Positions 6,046 to 6,508 of a stretch of 6,508 nucleotides of DNA are shown one piece after another (position 1 is the first letter of the stretch; each line of letters starts with the position of its first letter). The stretch comes from Sulfurimonas sp. (GTDB taxonomy: Bacteria; Campylobacterota; Campylobacteria; Campylobacterales; Sulfurimonadaceae). Location: assembly GCA_002733155.1 (NCBI GenBank), contig NVUO01000006.1, positions 214,924 to 221,431 of the forward strand. The letters are read 5' to 3'. Both the position numbers and the translations under genes were made by a program. The notes below the pieces were generated by a model that was not told where the DNA came from, did not search any database, and was given only the letters and a program-made list of their open reading frames with translations.

Positions 6046-6096
6046 AGATTCCAAATGACCGAAGTAATACCCTTGCGGTACAAGTTTGGAATGACG
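6046..6096 (-). repeat. Palindromic repeat element, type A, copy 2, interrupted by a 24-bp insert
   Basis: The arms are the same as in the copy within the aldolase gene (ATTCCAAA / TTTGGAAT, starting CGTC and ending TCT on the minus strand). The element is split beside its loop by 24 extra bases at 6057-6080. The insert folds on itself: ACCG (6058-6061) with CGGT (6076-6079) and AAG (6062-6064) with CTT (6072-6074), one bulged G, and a 7-nt loop. Confidence 0.85.
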
Positions 6097-6132
6097 ATAT
6101 ATTAGGGCGATATTTTTCACTGTATGAAATAG

Positions 6133-6143
6133 CCTTGTCAAGG
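6133..6143. promoter_or_regulatory. Short dyad overlapping the SD of the small ORF
   Basis: CCTTG-T-CAAGG is a perfect 5-bp inverted repeat around one base. Its right arm contains most of the AAGGA ribosome-binding sequence (6140-6144) of the small plus-strand ORF. It could hide the SD or be chance; the loop of one base makes an RNA hairpin unlikely. Confidence 0.2.
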
Positions 6144-6150
6144 AATATAT

Positions 6151-6270
6151 ATGGGCTGGACTTGTCAACACGAGCATACTGCTTCATTTGAAGATGATAA
6201 AAAACAAAATGAAGAACAAGAGCGGCAGATTGACTTTGCTAGCACGAGAGAACTAGTCCCAAAATTCTAA
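6151..6270 (+). CDS. Candidate small protein, 39 residues
   Basis: The ATG at 6151 has a well-placed SD, AAGGA, 6 nt upstream (6140-6144). The ORF runs to TAA at 6268-6270 and encodes a hydrophilic, charged peptide: MGWTCQHEHTAS, then an acidic/basic middle (EDDKKQNEEQER), then ending ELVPKF. There is one Cys (residue 5) and two His (7 and 9), and no signal peptide or membrane segment. I do not recognise a family. The 3' end overlaps the last 18 bp of the convergent SDR gene. Good SD spacing supports it; the CGG codon and short length argue for caution. Confidence 0.4.
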   Translation: MGWTCQHEHTASFEDDKKQNEEQERQIDFASTRELVPKF

Positions 6271-6508
6271 GGGATTTGGGTAGATAAATTTATAATCTAG
6301 GTCTTTGATTATCTTATCGGATAAAACTACTCGTTTTGTCCTGCCCTCAAATGTACCTAATTTTAAAGCAAACTTTTTACAATTTTTTTTATGAATTTCA
6401 GAACGCAAAGGATGCATTGGTGCTACAAGGTTATATATACCTTTTCTTATATCAGATTCTATAAGTTTTTTACTTATGTTAATAACATCCTCTTTATGAA
6501 TATAATTT
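6253..6508 (-). CDS. Extended SDR / NAD-dependent epimerase family protein (YeeZ-like), C-terminal part
   Basis: The frame is open from the right edge to TAG at 6255-6253, giving 84 C-terminal residues; the start and the NAD-binding Rossmann half lie outside the window. NYIHKEDVINISKKLIE, YNLVAPMHPLRSEIHKKNC, and the ending VVLSDKIIKDLDYKFIYPNPLEFW match the C-terminal substrate-domain pattern of YeeZ/YfcH-like extended SDRs (N.IH.dDv, YNlv.P.HP, K....L.Y.F.yP.P). Substrate is unknown. It is transcribed in the same direction as mtnK, but about 380 bp of repeats separates them, so a shared transcript is doubtful. Confidence 0.75.
   Translation of the reverse strand, partial: NYIHKEDVINISKKLIESDIRKGIYNLVAPMHPLRSEIHKKNCKKFALKLGTFEGRTKRVVLSDKIIKDLDYKFIYPNPLEFWD

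Noticed and set aside
1..6508. tRNA or rRNA genes
   Set aside because: No cloverleaf with a GTTCRA T-loop or rRNA-like GC-rich segment was found in the gaps by eye.

Overview
The window is AT-rich bacterial DNA in which every substantial gene lies on the minus strand. Frequent ATA and TTA codons, purine-rich Shine-Dalgarno sites and the gene content (outer-membrane porin, exported DsrE-family protein, MTR salvage) suggest a Gram-negative bacterium, most likely a sulfur-oxidising Campylobacterota (Arcobacter/Sulfurimonas-like). This placement is an inference; an AT-rich gammaproteobacterium is not excluded.

Layout from left to right. (1) 1-1241: the N-terminal 413 residues of a bifunctional class II aldolase/short-chain dehydrogenase, running off the left edge. 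It carries an in-frame insertion of palindromic repeats at about 447-577. (2) 1242-1418: a gap with a hairpin that may belong to the same repeat family. (3) 1419-3349: a two-gene unit, an outer-membrane porin followed 11 bp later by an exported DsrE-like protein. (4) 3350-3591: an AT-rich gap with a possible terminator for mtnA and a possible porin promoter. (5) 3592-5872: mtnK-mtnA, overlapping by 11 bp. (6) 5873-6252: a gap with a possible mtnK promoter, a second cluster of the palindromic repeats, and a candidate 39-codon small gene on the plus strand. (7) 6253-6508: the C-terminus of an extended SDR (YeeZ-like epimerase family), running off the right edge.

MtnK phosphorylates 5-methylthioribose (or 5-deoxyribose) and MtnA isomerises the product to the ribulose-1-phosphate form. 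A class II aldolase could then split this into DHAP and an aldehyde, as in the known DHAP shunt that disposes of 5'-deoxyadenosine and MTA. Here the candidate aldolase is the two-domain type with a C-terminal dehydrogenase, which could also process the aldehyde. This is inferred from family membership and neighbourhood; the porin and dsrE genes lie between the two parts.

The most striking non-genic signal is a family of 27-nt palindromes (8-bp stem, 5-nt loop CTTGA, arms CGTC... and ...CT). Three intact stems differ only by paired, compensatory changes. Members occur both between genes and inside the aldolase coding sequence, where they are translated without breaking the frame. One intergenic copy has a 24-bp self-complementary insert next to its loop.
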